Shown here one piece after another: positions 44,247 to 53,854 of a stretch of DNA of 64,000 bases (the first letter of the stretch is position 1; each line of letters starts with the position of its first letter). Made by a program: the position numbers and the translations under genes. The stretch is from Thiocapsa marina 5811 (GTDB taxonomy: Bacteria > Pseudomonadota > Gammaproteobacteria > Chromatiales > Chromatiaceae), in assembly GCF_000223985.1 (NCBI RefSeq), contig NZ_AFWV01000004.1, forward strand, positions 1 to 64,000, read 5' to 3'. A model generated the notes under the pieces. It ran no database searches and was not told where the DNA came from. It worked only from the letters and a program-made list of their open reading frames with translations.

Positions 44247-45456
44247 TCAGGGGGCGACGGTCGCGACCCGATTCCGCCCTCTGCGTTTCGCCTCGTAGAG
44301 GGCGGCGTCCGAGGCCCGTATCAGATCCGCCGGCGACGCGACGGACGCATGGTCCGAGGATGCGACGCCCACGCTGACGGTCACGCGCTCGGCGATCGGC
44401 GAGGACTCATGCGGCAGATTTAGGTCCCAGACGGCCTTGCGGATCCGCTCTGCGACCTGTTCCGCGCCGAGCACGGTCGTCTGCGGGAGAACAAAGGCGA
44501 ACTCCTCTCCGCCGATTCGCGCGGCGGCGTCACCCGGTCGCTGCAGGGCGGACGCCATCGCCTGTGCGACGCCGACCAGGCAGCGGTCTCCCGCCGGGTG
44601 TCCGTAACGGTCGTTGTAGGCCTTGAAATGGTCGACGTCGGCTGAAATCACGGCAAGGGTACCGCCGTTGCGATCGGCTCGTTTCCACTCGCTCGCGAGC
44701 TGCTCTTCGAAACACCGCCGATTGCCGATCTGCGTGAGCTCGTCGAGACGCAACATCTCTTGAAGAGCCGAGCCCTCCGCAACCGACGACGCGAGCCGCA
44801 GGCGCATGTCTGTAGCCTCGCGAAACAATCGCTGTACCCGAGCGTACGAAGACAGCATCGCGATACCGAACACCAGGATCATCAGCCCCATGATCACATG
44901 CACGCGGTCGCCGAGCATGAGCATACTGAAGGTGATGGGCAGCACGATCGGGATCGCAAAACAGGGGTATGCACGATACAGAGGCGAGAGCAGCGGTACA
45001 CCTCCCGCTACCATTCCGCCGAGTACGAAGGCAAGAAACACCTGATGCGTGAAGGATGTCGGGTGAAACAGGGCGATCCCCGCTCCTCCCCATACGAACC
45101 CCGCCGCGCACGCGCCCGCCACGAAGTTTCGCCTCCAGACCGCGTCCTCGACGCTGCGGGTCCGAAAATGCACGCAGGTTCAGGAACCGAAACGCGGTTA
45201 CCGAAACAAGACAGGCCAGCCAGATGAGTAACGTCGTCTTCCGGATGCCTCCCCAAAGAACGCCGGTGAGGAGGAGAGCGTTGACCAGGCTCACCGCCAA
45301 GGCGATCGGGAGCTGTCGATAGGCTTGTTCGATCAGAGCGGAGAGAATTGCGGACTCTCCGGGACCGGCGAGCTCGCGGTTTGCAGGTTCCAAATCAGAA
45401 CCTCCTCCGGCAGGATTCGGTGGTTCGAGACGTCTGTTTGCCGGCGTGTTTTCCAA
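44247..45456 (-). pseudogene. Membrane diguanylate cyclase with a single-base frameshift
   Basis: A start near 45456 (TTG, MENTPANRRLEPPNPAGG) leads through two membrane helices (LPIALAVSLVNALLLTGVLW; TTLLIWLACLVSVTAF) to RFLNLRAF. There a run of four Ts on the minus strand (45165–45168) shifts the frame. Removing one T continues the protein as RTRSVEDAVWRRNFVAG with further helices and a complete GGDEF domain: LDELTQIGNRRCFEEQL, DVDHFKAYNDRYGHPAGD and the active-site loop ARIGGEEFAFVLPQ (GGEEF, active type). The intact gene would be about 402 codons. Either a real mutation or an indel error in the assembly. Confidence 0.8.
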
Positions 45457-45714
45457 TGCTTCGAGCGGCTGCCGACCTCCCCGGCGGCGGCGAATAGCCG
45501 AGTACTCGGAATGTTCTTCTTCGGCTAGACGGCCTTGAGTCTACTGCGTTTTGTAAAGTCATGTAAAACGAGGGTTGTCGAGTGCGTTGTCGACCGCTTG
45601 CGCCAAAGTCTTTTCGGCTGGAGTCTTGATCTCATCCACCGATCCAAAGCATGCGTGCTACCCGAGCGCGGTGCACATTACGCATCGTCGTCGCGTCGGC
45701 GCTATCATCAGGCG

Positions 45715-46614
45715 ATGAGCACGCTGCGCGAGTCCATGGCCGAGCACGGTTTCGAGTCCAACGACGACTACGCCTTTCAGGTGCGTTGTCTCCTGAAAGG
45801 GACCCCGAATCGGATTCGCACCTTGAGCATCCAAGGCGACGGCGAGCGCCGGAAGACGGCCTTTGCGACCGCGCTCGCTCATGCCCTCGATACCCCGCAG
45901 ATCCTTTATCACGACTTCTCGGACGCAGAGCCGCCCACACCCGAGGTGATCTTGCCGCCAGGTACCGACGAGTACGGACGCAAGGCGGCACCGGTCGCCC
46001 CGCTCGACGACATCGTGAGTCAGGCCTGCGCGCTGAGCGAGGCGGAGTCCACGGTCCTGATCCTGGACCAATTACAGGCGGCGGATTTCCGCGAGCACAT
46101 CCGGGTGCACCGCTTGATCCGCGACCGCCGCTGGCTGGTGCGTGATGCGCCTTACTACGCCAACCCGCGCAACCTGCTCTTGTTCCTGATCAGCGAGGCG
46201 CCGCTCTACCACTCGCTGCAACGCGAAAGCTTCCGGGTTTGGGTCGGTCGGGTGTCCGAGCGGCGGGTGACCTTGAGTCCCGCCGAGGTGGGGCTCGGTG
46301 TCGACGCGGCGCCCTTGCTCGATGCACTGAACGATCTCTTTCGTGTCGTCGATGCTTCGCCGACACGCAGCGAGCTTACTCGGCTGCTCGAGGATCTCAC
46401 GGCGCACGTTCAAACCGAGGAGCACCTGATCCACGCCCTGTTTGGCCGCTGCGAAGGTATCGACCGCGAGCGCCTGAATGATTCGGATCTCGTGCCGGTC
46501 CTGACGCGGGTCATCGAGCGGCTACGCGACTATCTGGACATCGAGCAGATCGTGGTCGGGCGGGGGCGCGACGACGTGGAATCCGGTTTTGACGGGACTG
46601 GGTTCGGCGTTTAG
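45715..46614 (+). CDS. Divergent AAA-like protein, function unknown
   Basis: 299 residues from the ATG at 45715. It follows an AAA-like layout: a degenerate P-loop (LSIQGDGERRKTAFATALAHAL, with Arg where the motif glycine belongs), a Walker-B-like strand (ESTVLILDQLQAADF, Gln instead of the catalytic Glu) and a sensor-1-like strand (LLLFLISEAPLYHSLQ). The rest is helical (LTRLLEDLTAHVQTEEHLIHALF). The motif changes predict poor or no ATP hydrolysis. I recognise no named family. It has no obvious operon partner. Confidence 0.6.
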   Translation: MSTLRESMAEHGFESNDDYAFQVRCLLKGTPNRIRTLSIQGDGERRKTAFATALAHALDTPQILYHDFSDAEPPTPEVILPPGTDEYGRKAAPVAPLDDIVSQACALSEAESTVLILDQLQAADFREHIRVHRLIRDRRWLVRDAPYYANPRNLLLFLISEAPLYHSLQRESFRVWVGRVSERRVTLSPAEVGLGVDAAPLLDALNDLFRVVDASPTRSELTRLLEDLTAHVQTEEHLIHALFGRCEGIDRERLNDSDLVPVLTRVIERLRDYLDIEQIVVGRGRDDVESGFDGTGFGV

Positions 46615-46703
46615 GAACCCCAAACGATCGACCGGGCACATGTGCCGTATTTGGTCGCCAGCAGTGCTGGAGCGCTCCCTCGAGCACGACCCGCGATGTC
46701 GAG

Positions 46704-46910
46704 TCATCGGTATTGATCGAAGAACGGTTGGTCGATGTCGTAGTCCTTTTTCGGCCGAAGCCCCAATCCGAGCGCTTCGAACATCTCGACCAGCTTTTCC
46801 CCATCAACCAACTCGATCGGAGTCGCCCCATCCCGGATCGCCTCCCGTTTGGCGTCGGTCGTAAAGGTCCCGGGCAACAGTCGCTGGCAGATCCGCTCGA
46901 ATCCTTTCAT
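46704..46910 (-). pseudogene. C-terminal fragment of an Mrr-type restriction endonuclease
   Basis: The 68-codon frame encodes the end of Mrr-like proteins: FTTDAKREAIRDGATPIELVDGEKL then VEMFEALGLGLRPKK and FFDQYR. The catalytic part is absent. It begins at the lutC stop (ATGA), so the junction with lutC is abrupt. It sits on the far side of lutBC from the type I restriction island and could be another remnant of the same defence cluster. Confidence 0.65.
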
Positions 46911-47557
46911 GCGGAATCCACCAGCACCACATGCAGCCGCCGCGGCCCATGTGCGCCGAGCTGAATGGTCTGCTCGATGTCCGCCGTGCGCGAGGGGCCC
47001 GAGACGAGGTTGACGGCCCGCGGCATGCCTCCCGTTCGCTTGCGCAACGCTGCCCAGGCGTCCTCGAAGTGCCGAAGGATCCGCGTGGTCTCCAGAATTA
47101 TGACCTGGTTGTCCGGGACGAAGTTGTGGGTGGTCGGGCTCTCGGGCGAGGCGAGCAGCATGAGGGTGCCGGTCTCGGCGATCCCGGCGAATGCGGGGCT
47201 CACCGATAGGGACTCTGCGATGCCGGCGCGGTCGTGATGGATGGTCCAGTCGGCGGGCCAGTCGATGTCCTTCAGCCCGGCGCCGACGGCGGCGCGCGGC
47301 GCGAGGCCATGTGCCGACCGGAAGATCTCCACGGCGGCTGGGATTCCCGCTCGGCCGTCCACGCGCGCGATTGTTCCCGAGCGGCTTTCGAGCTTGCGGA
47401 TAAAGCGCGCCGTCAGGTCTTCATCGAAGGCCGGGCGGAGATGGCGGACCGGTGTGGTGATGCGTGCATCCAGGGTTGCGCGGGTGGGCGCATCGCGTGA
47501 TCCGCGCCCCTGCGCGCGACGCACGGCATCCAGAATGTCCTCTCGCGCGCTGCTCAT
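46907..47557 (-). CDS. lutC: Lactate utilisation protein C (LUD domain)
   Basis: A 216-residue LUD-domain protein: VGAGLKDIDWPADWTIH, ESLSVSPAFAGIAETGTLML (the ExGT-type motif), and RTADIEQTIQLGAHGPRRLHV at the C-terminus. LutC acts with LutA and LutB in an iron–sulfur L-lactate oxidation complex. The ATG overlaps the lutB stop by 4 bp, so the two are translationally coupled. Confidence 0.93.
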   Translation of the reverse strand: MSSAREDILDAVRRAQGRGSRDAPTRATLDARITTPVRHLRPAFDEDLTARFIRKLESRSGTIARVDGRAGIPAAVEIFRSAHGLAPRAAVGAGLKDIDWPADWTIHHDRAGIAESLSVSPAFAGIAETGTLMLLASPESPTTHNFVPDNQVIILETTRILRHFEDAWAALRKRTGGMPRAVNLVSGPSRTADIEQTIQLGAHGPRRLHVVLVDSA

Positions 47558-49029
47558 GACTGCCCTCGCTCGGTTTGCCAGCGTTCCAGGAAGGTTCGGC
47601 CCGGCGGGGCGGGGAGATCGCGACCTTCGGTCCAGCCGCCGGCTCCCGGCAGGCGGCGGATGCGACCCGCACGTCCGCCGATCGCGGCGAGCGCGCGCGC
47701 GGCCAGGCGCTCAAAGGCATGGTAGAGCTTGGGCCGGGTCGCCAGAAGACGCCAGGCGGCGAGCGCACGGCGCCGGCGCAGCGTGGTGATCGCCTGCTTG
47801 AACTGCTCGTGGCGCAATCGGCGCAGGAGATCCGGCAGCGGGATCTTCACCGGGCAGACCGAGGCGCAGCGGCCGTTCAGGGTGCAGGCGTTGGGAAGGT
47901 CGTAGGCCGCGTCCAGACCCTTGATCAACGGGGTCAGCACCGAGCCCATCGGGCCGGGATAAACCCAGCCGTAGGCATGACCGCCGATCGAGCCGTAGAC
48001 CGGGCAGTGATTCATGCAGGCGCCGCAACGGATACACCGCAGCATCTGCCGAAAGGGTCCGGCGAGCATCCGGGAGCGGCCGTTGTCCACCAGGACGACA
48101 TGGTATTCCTCCGGCCCGTCGAGGTCGCCCGCCCGTCTGGGCCCGGTCGAGAGGGTCGTGTAGGTCTCGGTCTCCTGCCCGGTGGCGCTGCGCGCGAGCA
48201 GTCGCAGAAAGAGTGTCGCGTCGTCCAGCGTGGGCACGACGCGCTCGATGCCCGCGGTGACGATGTGTACCCGTGCGAGCGTCTGGGTGAGATCGCCGTT
48301 GCCCTCGTTGGTGACGATCAGACTGGAGCCGGTCTCGGCGATCAGGAAATTGCCGCCGGTGATGCCGACGTCGGCCTGGAAATAGCGCTCGCGCAGGGCT
48401 AGGCGGGCCGCGTCGACCAGATCTGCGATCTCGGTCAGGCGTGGTCCGCCGTGGGCCTTCTCGAACAGATCCGAGACCTGCTCGCGGGTCTTGTGCACGG
48501 CCGGGGCGATGATGTGCGAGGGGGCCTCGCCGGCGAGCTGGATGATGTACTCGCCCAGATCGGTCTCGACCACGGTCAAACCGGCGTCGATCAGTGCCGT
48601 GTTGAGACCGATCTCCTCCGACACCATCGATTTGCCCTTGGTGACGGTGCGTGCATCCACGCGTTTGCAGATGTCGAGGATGATCCGTCGGGCCTCGGCG
48701 TCGTCGCGGGCCCAGTGGACCTGACCGCCCGCCGCGACGACGGCCGCCTCGTAGCGTTCCAGGTAGTGATCGAGATGATCGAGGACGTGGTCCTTGAGCG
48801 TCTTGGCCGTCTCGCGCAGGGCCTCGAACTCGGACAGCTCGGCGACCTGGACCGCGCGTTTGGCGACGAAGCCGTCGCGCGCCTTGTCCAGCGCCTGCTG
48901 GAGACTGGCGTCATGGAGCGCGGCGACCGCGCGCGGTTGAAACTCTCGGGAGCGGATGTCCAATGAGCGTGCCCTCGAAGTCTGTGGTTGGATATCGGTC
49001 GGATGTCTGTCGGATGGCCGCAGGGTCAT
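47554..49029 (-). CDS. lutB: Lactate utilisation iron–sulfur protein B
   Basis: 491 residues with a LUD domain (TKGKSMVSEEIGLNTALIDAG; ITGGNFLIAETGSSLIVTNEGN) and two 4Fe-4S motifs near the C-terminus (CIRCGACMNHCPVY and CTLNGRCASVCPV). In B. subtilis LutABC oxidises lactate for growth and biofilm formation. The first 23 residues (MTLRPSDRHPTD onward) lack family similarity. A TTG at 48960 (LDIRSREFQPRA) is closer to the usual start, so the 5' end may have been altered when the restriction island arrived upstream. Confidence 0.93.
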   Translation of the reverse strand: MTLRPSDRHPTDIQPQTSRARSLDIRSREFQPRAVAALHDASLQQALDKARDGFVAKRAVQVAELSEFEALRETAKTLKDHVLDHLDHYLERYEAAVVAAGGQVHWARDDAEARRIILDICKRVDARTVTKGKSMVSEEIGLNTALIDAGLTVVETDLGEYIIQLAGEAPSHIIAPAVHKTREQVSDLFEKAHGGPRLTEIADLVDAARLALRERYFQADVGITGGNFLIAETGSSLIVTNEGNGDLTQTLARVHIVTAGIERVVPTLDDATLFLRLLARSATGQETETYTTLSTGPRRAGDLDGPEEYHVVLVDNGRSRMLAGPFRQMLRCIRCGACMNHCPVYGSIGGHAYGWVYPGPMGSVLTPLIKGLDAAYDLPNACTLNGRCASVCPVKIPLPDLLRRLRHEQFKQAITTLRRRRALAAWRLLATRPKLYHAFERLAARALAAIGGRAGRIRRLPGAGGWTEGRDLPAPPGRTFLERWQTERGQS

Positions 49030-49177
49030 CCGACGTGCCGTTTCGCGACCGCGTTGTCGCTTAACCTATCTCACAAGAAGCCCTCTGAGTAGTCACCACC
49101 GTTCTTCCCGGACGATTCCGCGTTCAACCTGCGTAGCGCACAAGCGTTTTGGCCATGAACGCCAAGGACACGGGCAC

Positions 49178-51149
49178 TCAGACTTCGGCGCGCTCGTAGG
49201 TCAGGCCGAACTGGTCGTCGAAGGTCTTGAGGATGTTCGAGAGCCGATCCAAATTCGGCTCGGGCTTGCGGCCGCCCCCGGTGGTCGGCACCGGCTCGAT
49301 CTCCGTGTCCGCATCGGGGAGCTGGATCTTCACTGCCGCCAGCTTCTCGACCCGGTAGCTGTCCATGTCGATCGCTTCGAGGATGCCCTTGGCGAGGTCC
49401 TCCTCCACGGGGGCGGGCAGCTTGGGCACGTGAACCTAGATCCGGCAGTTGACCGCTTCGTGCTTCATGCAAGGCTTTGACTGCCTTGAAGATCGTGGTC
49501 GTCCGAGAGCTCACCCGCCGGGTGACGGCCGCTACGCCCCCTGGAGCACGCCCCGCGCGGCGCCCGGCTGCGTTGCAACGCGTTGGCGTAGAACCACTAC
49601 GCCGCCTCGTTGCGCCTTGCCGGACACCGCGCGGGACGCACTCCAGGGGGCGTTCAACTGCCGGATTTAGGGTGAAAGGTGAGGAAGATCGAGAGCTTCT
49701 CCCAGTCGGCGTTGGTGTAGGGCAGGATCGCGGCGAGGAAGCCGTAGATCCGCAGGAACGCTTTGGCCTTGCCTTTGAAGTCGACCTGGCCGTCCTCGTC
49801 GAGCTGGTCTCTGTAGACGGCCACGCAGGCTCGAGAATCGGGTCGAGGGCATCGCGCTCGGCCCCGCCCAGGGAGCGCTGCACAAGGTCCTCGATCTGCT
49901 CAGACATGTAGACCTGGTAGCCGTCGAGCGCGGCCTTCAGGTCGTGGAGCTTGTCCGGGTCGGTCTCCTCGGCCAGGATCGTGGTCCGGTAGTAGGCGCT
50001 GAACGCCTGCTGGATGGCGTCCGAGTCATTGGCGAACTGCTTGATGGTGTCCTTGATCTGCTGATCGAGGATACGTCGGTCGGTGACGACGATGATGGAG
50101 TCGAACATCGGCACGCCGTCTTGCTCCAGCCCGATCAGCTGGTGTGCGAGCCAGGCGATGGAGTTCGACTTGCCGCTGCCGGCCGAGTGCTGGATCAGGT
50201 AGCGCCGGCCGGCGCCGTTCTGCGCCGCGTCTGCCAGCAGTTTGCGCACCACGTCGAGCTGGAGGTATCGCGGCCAGATCTGAACCGTCTTCTTGCGGCC
50301 GGTCTTCTCGTTCTTGATCTCGACCACCTGGGCATAGTTCTCCAGGATGTCGGTCAGCCCCGCGGGGGTGAGGATGCGCCGCCACAAGTAGTCGGTCTTG
50401 AGGCCATTCGGGTTCGGCGGGTTGCCCGCCCCATCGTTCCAGCCCAGGTTGAAGGGTAGGAACCAGGATGCCTTGCCCTTGAGCTGGGTGCAGAAGCGCA
50501 CCTCGTGATCGTCCACGGTGAAATGCACGACGCAGCGGCCGAGCTCGAAGAGCCTCTCGCGCGGGTCGCGGTCGAGCTTGTACTGCTGGACGGCATCCTC
50601 GACGGTCTGCTTGGGCAAGCTGTTCTTCAGCTCGAAGCTGGCCACCGGCAGGCCGTTGATGAAGAGGCACAGGTCCAGGGCGAGCTGGGTCTCGTCGCGG
50701 CTGTAACGGAGCTGCCGCGTGACGCTGAAGCGGTTGGCTTTGTTCCGCTCGGCGGCCCTCGCATTCCCGGGTGACGGCGTGCCGTAGAAGAGATCGACGT
50801 GATGTGGCCCGTGCTTGATCCCGTGCCGCAGCACGTCGATGGTGCCGCGCCGTGTGATCTCCCCTTGGATGCGGGCCAGGAACTTGCGTCGCGTCGGGCC
50901 GTCCTCATGCAGGTCGAGTGCCGCGGCGACCTCAAGCTGCGTCTCGTGGAGGAAGGCCGCAAGCTGGGTCAGATCGACGCAGTATTCCCGGTCGTAGTCC
51001 GCCGCCCTGCCGCACATCCAGCCCACCCCGTAATCGGCGTGAGGCTCGTCCAGCGGACCGTGCGTCAGGGCGCCGGGCTCGCACGGGGAGCCGGTCATCG
51101 CCGCACAGATCAGCCGTTCAAGGCCGCGCTCGGTGGTGTCCGTGGTCAT
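49178..51149 (-). pseudogene. hsdR: Type I restriction subunit HsdR, broken in three ways
   Basis: Starting at the ATG at 51149, the N-terminal nuclease region is recognisable (LALDLCLFINGLPVASFELKN with the D…ExK-type FELKN) and the Walker A motif is present (HSAGSGKSNSIAWL). After DRRILDQQIKDTIKQFAN the sequence jumps (near 50027) to DSDAIQQAFSAYYRTT, skipping about 330 residues that carry the DEAH box and second motor domain. At about 49826 one base is missing (ILE instead of ILDACVAVYRD). A 237-bp MITE then interrupts LTFHVPKLPAPVEEDL. The final part resumes to FGLTYERAEV. It cannot encode an active restriction subunit. Confidence 0.85.
49435..49671. mobile_element. 237-bp MITE inserted in hsdR
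   Basis: Ends are 18-bp inverted repeats CCTAGATCCGGCAGTTGA and TCAACTGCCGGATTTAGG (one mismatch). The element is flanked by the 5-bp duplication GTGAA (49430–49434 and 49672–49676). Inside, further long inverted segments (CGCCCCCTGGAG with CTCCAGGGGGCG) make the whole element fold back. It has no transposase; a full-length relative elsewhere would have to supply it. Confidence 0.9.
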
Positions 51150-51151
51150 GG

Positions 51152-51784
51152 TCAATCCCCGCCGACCAGCAGATGCATCAGGATGCGGACCAGGATGTCC
51201 TTCTCCTCGTGCAGCACGTAGGGAGCCGCGGTGTGCCGTCCCGGCGTCGACACCCGCTGATGGTCGTAATCGTCGAGCAGACTCAGGGCTCGATTGTAGT
51301 CGCCGACGATGGCCAGCAGGGCCTGAGCCTCGTCGGCGGCCAGGTCGCGCCGTTGCGCGGTGTCGGCGATGAGCCGCACGGCCTGGCCGAGGTCGCGCAG
51401 CCGGGCCTGGTTCACCGAATAGCCCTGAACCAGATGATCGCGCAGCACCCGCGTGGCCCAGATGCGGAACTGGGTCCCGCGGGGGGACTTGACCCGGTAG
51501 CCGACCGAGATGACCACGTCCAGACTGTAGAATCCGACCGGCTTATCGGAGCCAGCAATGTGCAAAATTTGCACATTGCCATCCTGTTCCAGTTCCCCCT
51601 CGCGAAAGACATTCTGCACGTGCTTGGTCACGACCGACCGTTCGCGGCCAAACAGCTCCGCCATCTGCGCCTGCGTCAACCAAACCGTGTCCCCATGCAG
51701 CCGCACCTCGACCCGGACCGCCCCGTCCGGGGCCTCGTACAGCACCAGGCCGCCGCGCGACGCTTCGTCGGGTGTATTGCTCAC
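51152..51784 (-). pseudogene. RhuM-family gene with internal deletion of its Fic-like part
   Basis: The N-terminal RhuM region is typical: DTVWLTQAQMAELFGRERSVVTKHVQNVF, VGFYSLDVVISVGYRVKSPRGTQFRIWA. After LLDDYDHQR and HTAAPYVLH it jumps to EEKDILVRILMHLLVGG, which in longer RhuM proteins is the extreme C-terminus after a Fic/Doc-like domain. About 120 residues seem to be missing, and the frame is kept. The gene overlaps hsdS by 4 bp and ends just before hsdR. Family roles are unclear; it is often carried within hsd loci. Confidence 0.75.
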
Positions 51785-53211
51785 GCCAGCGTCTCCTCCG
51801 GCAGGGTGTCGAGGTTGTCTTCCGCGACATCTTCCCTCTCGGGATCGGCCTCGTTGAGTGGCTCCGACTCCTCGGATTCGTCCGGCAAGAGCAAAGCCGC
51901 CTCGCGCACGTCGAGCTTGCCGGTGACTACGTCGGCGATGAGGCGGGTGCGGTATTCGTGGAGGAGGGCGATTTCACGTTGGACGCTCTCCAGCGATGCG
52001 GCAAGCCGGTCCAAGGTGGCATCCAGCTTGGCGCAGATCGCCGACTGCTCTGAGAGAGTTGGGATGGGAATCAGCGCCGACTTGACATCATCGAGGCCGA
52101 GACCTTGCTTGGTTCCATCGTATTCCACCGACTTGAATTGGATCCTCCCGATTTGGGAGTGGAATGCGTAAGCAAGGTATCTCGGAATTACAGCTGCGCG
52201 ATTCGGCCGAATAAGTGCCACGTGCTGGTTTACGTAACTTGGCGCGGGGAGCTCATCCGCAACATGGACAACATTTCCGGTCAGCGCACCAGTGATGCAA
52301 AGCAGCAGATCATCACACTCAACGCGGGTGCGTTCACCTTCCGCCCCGTCCGGTGGTCGTACCCGCTGAATGAAGGACAAGTTCAGGGCCATTGATCGCC
52401 CGAGATTCCCGCTTTGAAGGAAAATATCACCTTCGTCGCTGTAGAACTCTGCCCATCCGCGCGATCCGGAGGTCGCGAACGAGATCAGCCGGCGCACCGG
52501 CGAGACTACCCAATGCTCCGGCACCTCCCCCAGCCACTCCACGCCGGAGGGCTTGAGGCGGACGCTTGGGTCAAGGCCGCGGGTGGCGGCGCGATGGATG
52601 ATGGCTTGCTTCTGCTCCTCCAACAGTTTGATCAGCTTCTGCTTGGTGCGGATGGAGCGCCGGATGCGCCGGTCGGCGTAGTCGAGGAAGCGGACGATCG
52701 CTGCCTGCTCGACAGCCGGCGGGTATGGAGTCGGGATTTGCTTGAACCGCTCCCAATACAATCGGTTGCGGTCCTTGACGATTCCACGCGAAAAATTATC
52801 GACCTCATCCACGTAAACGGCGGTTCGATACAGGTAGACAAAGTAGCTGGGCTCGGTGCCTGCCAAAGGGCGCGCAACGACATACGCCGGGCTGATCAGG
52901 CCATCGACTGGCGCGACGCCGACTGCACCCTGCCACATCCGCATCTTGTTGTAAGTGATGTCGCCGCGTAACGCACGCTTGTACATCGCCCGATCGCGCA
53001 TCACCTGCTTGCGTGACGAGGCATCAAAGTCCCGTACGCAAACCCCGGACCTCAGAGAAACCTCGAGGATCGGCAAGTCAGGAAATCCGGTGTCGTTTCG
53101 CTGCGAAAACAGCCTTCCGTTTCTTCGCACCTCCCAATGCCCTGGCACCTCCCCCAGCCACGCGACGCCGGAGTCCTTGTACCCGGGATAGGGCTTGAGT
53201 CCGTCGATCAT
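51781..53211 (-). CDS. hsdS: Type I restriction specificity subunit HsdS
   Basis: 476 residues, apparently complete, with two target-recognition domains each introduced by the same motif: YKDSGVAWLGEVPGHWEVRR and LKPSGVEWLGEVPEHWVVSP. A central conserved helix follows the first (ILDYADRRIRRSIRTKQKLIKLLEEQ), and a similar C-terminal helix the second (CAKLDATLDRLAASLESVQREIALLHEYRTRLIADVVTGKLD). The acidic tail (ESEPLNEADPEREDVAEDN) is common. It would set the DNA target for HsdM/HsdR, but both partners here are broken. It overlaps both neighbours by 4 bp. Confidence 0.92.
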   Translation of the reverse strand: MIDGLKPYPGYKDSGVAWLGEVPGHWEVRRNGRLFSQRNDTGFPDLPILEVSLRSGVCVRDFDASSRKQVMRDRAMYKRALRGDITYNKMRMWQGAVGVAPVDGLISPAYVVARPLAGTEPSYFVYLYRTAVYVDEVDNFSRGIVKDRNRLYWERFKQIPTPYPPAVEQAAIVRFLDYADRRIRRSIRTKQKLIKLLEEQKQAIIHRAATRGLDPSVRLKPSGVEWLGEVPEHWVVSPVRRLISFATSGSRGWAEFYSDEGDIFLQSGNLGRSMALNLSFIQRVRPPDGAEGERTRVECDDLLLCITGALTGNVVHVADELPAPSYVNQHVALIRPNRAAVIPRYLAYAFHSQIGRIQFKSVEYDGTKQGLGLDDVKSALIPIPTLSEQSAICAKLDATLDRLAASLESVQREIALLHEYRTRLIADVVTGKLDVREAALLLPDESEESEPLNEADPEREDVAEDNLDTLPEETLA

Positions 53212-53597
53212 GGGATCAGCAGCAGTCCGGGCACGGCCTGGAAATGGGCGTCCCTGGTGTAGACCGGCAGTCCGTGGCGCTGGGCGACGGCAGCGATCCA
53301 GATGTCGTTGGTGGGGATCGGTGTCCCGGCGCGCTTCAGAGCCACGACGATCGCGGCATAGAAGTCCGCGGTCTCCTCGTCGGCGGCCAGGAGACGAACC
53401 CGTGGGGAGTCCAGGAACCGTCCAAGCTCCTGTCGGTTCTTCGCCTCCCGATGACCGGCGCGGAACCCGGCGAGCAGCTCGCCGAGGCTCACGACGGAGA
53501 AGGCGAGGTCATCGAGCTGTTGCAGCCGATCCACCACATCCGGCTCGCCGCGCATCGCGAGCGAGTAGATGTTGGTGTCGATCAGGGCGCGTCGCAT
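53208..53597 (-). CDS. PIN-domain toxin (FitB/VapC type)
   Basis: From the ATG at 53597 (MRRALIDTNIYSLAM) the 129-residue protein shows the PIN acidic residues: Asp in LIDTN, Glu in VSLGELLAGF, and Asp in IPTNDIWIAAVA, DAHF. It is preceded by an RHH-type antitoxin gene with overlap, the usual type II toxin–antitoxin order. Such toxins are ribonucleases. The module lies between hsdM and hsdS in the island and looks intact. A GTG at 53603 would add two residues. Confidence 0.9.
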   Translation of the reverse strand: MRRALIDTNIYSLAMRGEPDVVDRLQQLDDLAFSVVSLGELLAGFRAGHREAKNRQELGRFLDSPRVRLLAADEETADFYAAIVVALKRAGTPIPTNDIWIAAVAQRHGLPVYTRDAHFQAVPGLLLIP

Positions 53598-53854
53598 GAC
53601 CACAGCTCGGGATCGAGGCGGCGTTGAGCCTCCACCGCACCTTGTATCCCTTGATACTCCTCCGCGCTCCAGGTGCCGAAAAGGCCGTCCAGGTCGTGGT
53701 GCCGGGTGCTGTGGCGCGCGACCTTGGCCAGCCCGAAGCGCTCCCTCAGCACGTCCAGCACCAGTTGATTGACGCTCCTGGCCTCCCGGTCGGCAAGGGC
53801 CTTGAGGGCCTGGTCAAGCGGATCGTCGATCCCGCGGATGGTGATGTTCTTCAT
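53582..53854 (-). CDS. FitA-like ribbon-helix-helix antitoxin
   Basis: A 90-residue protein with an N-terminal RHH motif (MKNITIRGIDDPLDQALKALADREARS, strand then helix) and SVNQLVLDVLRERFGL, followed by a flexible C-terminal region (HDLDGLFGTWSAEEYQG) that typically plugs the PIN active site. It overlaps the toxin gene by 16 bp. These proteins also repress their own promoter; an operator could lie just upstream of 53854. Confidence 0.87.
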   Translation of the reverse strand: MKNITIRGIDDPLDQALKALADREARSVNQLVLDVLRERFGLAKVARHSTRHHDLDGLFGTWSAEEYQGIQGAVEAQRRLDPELWSCDAP

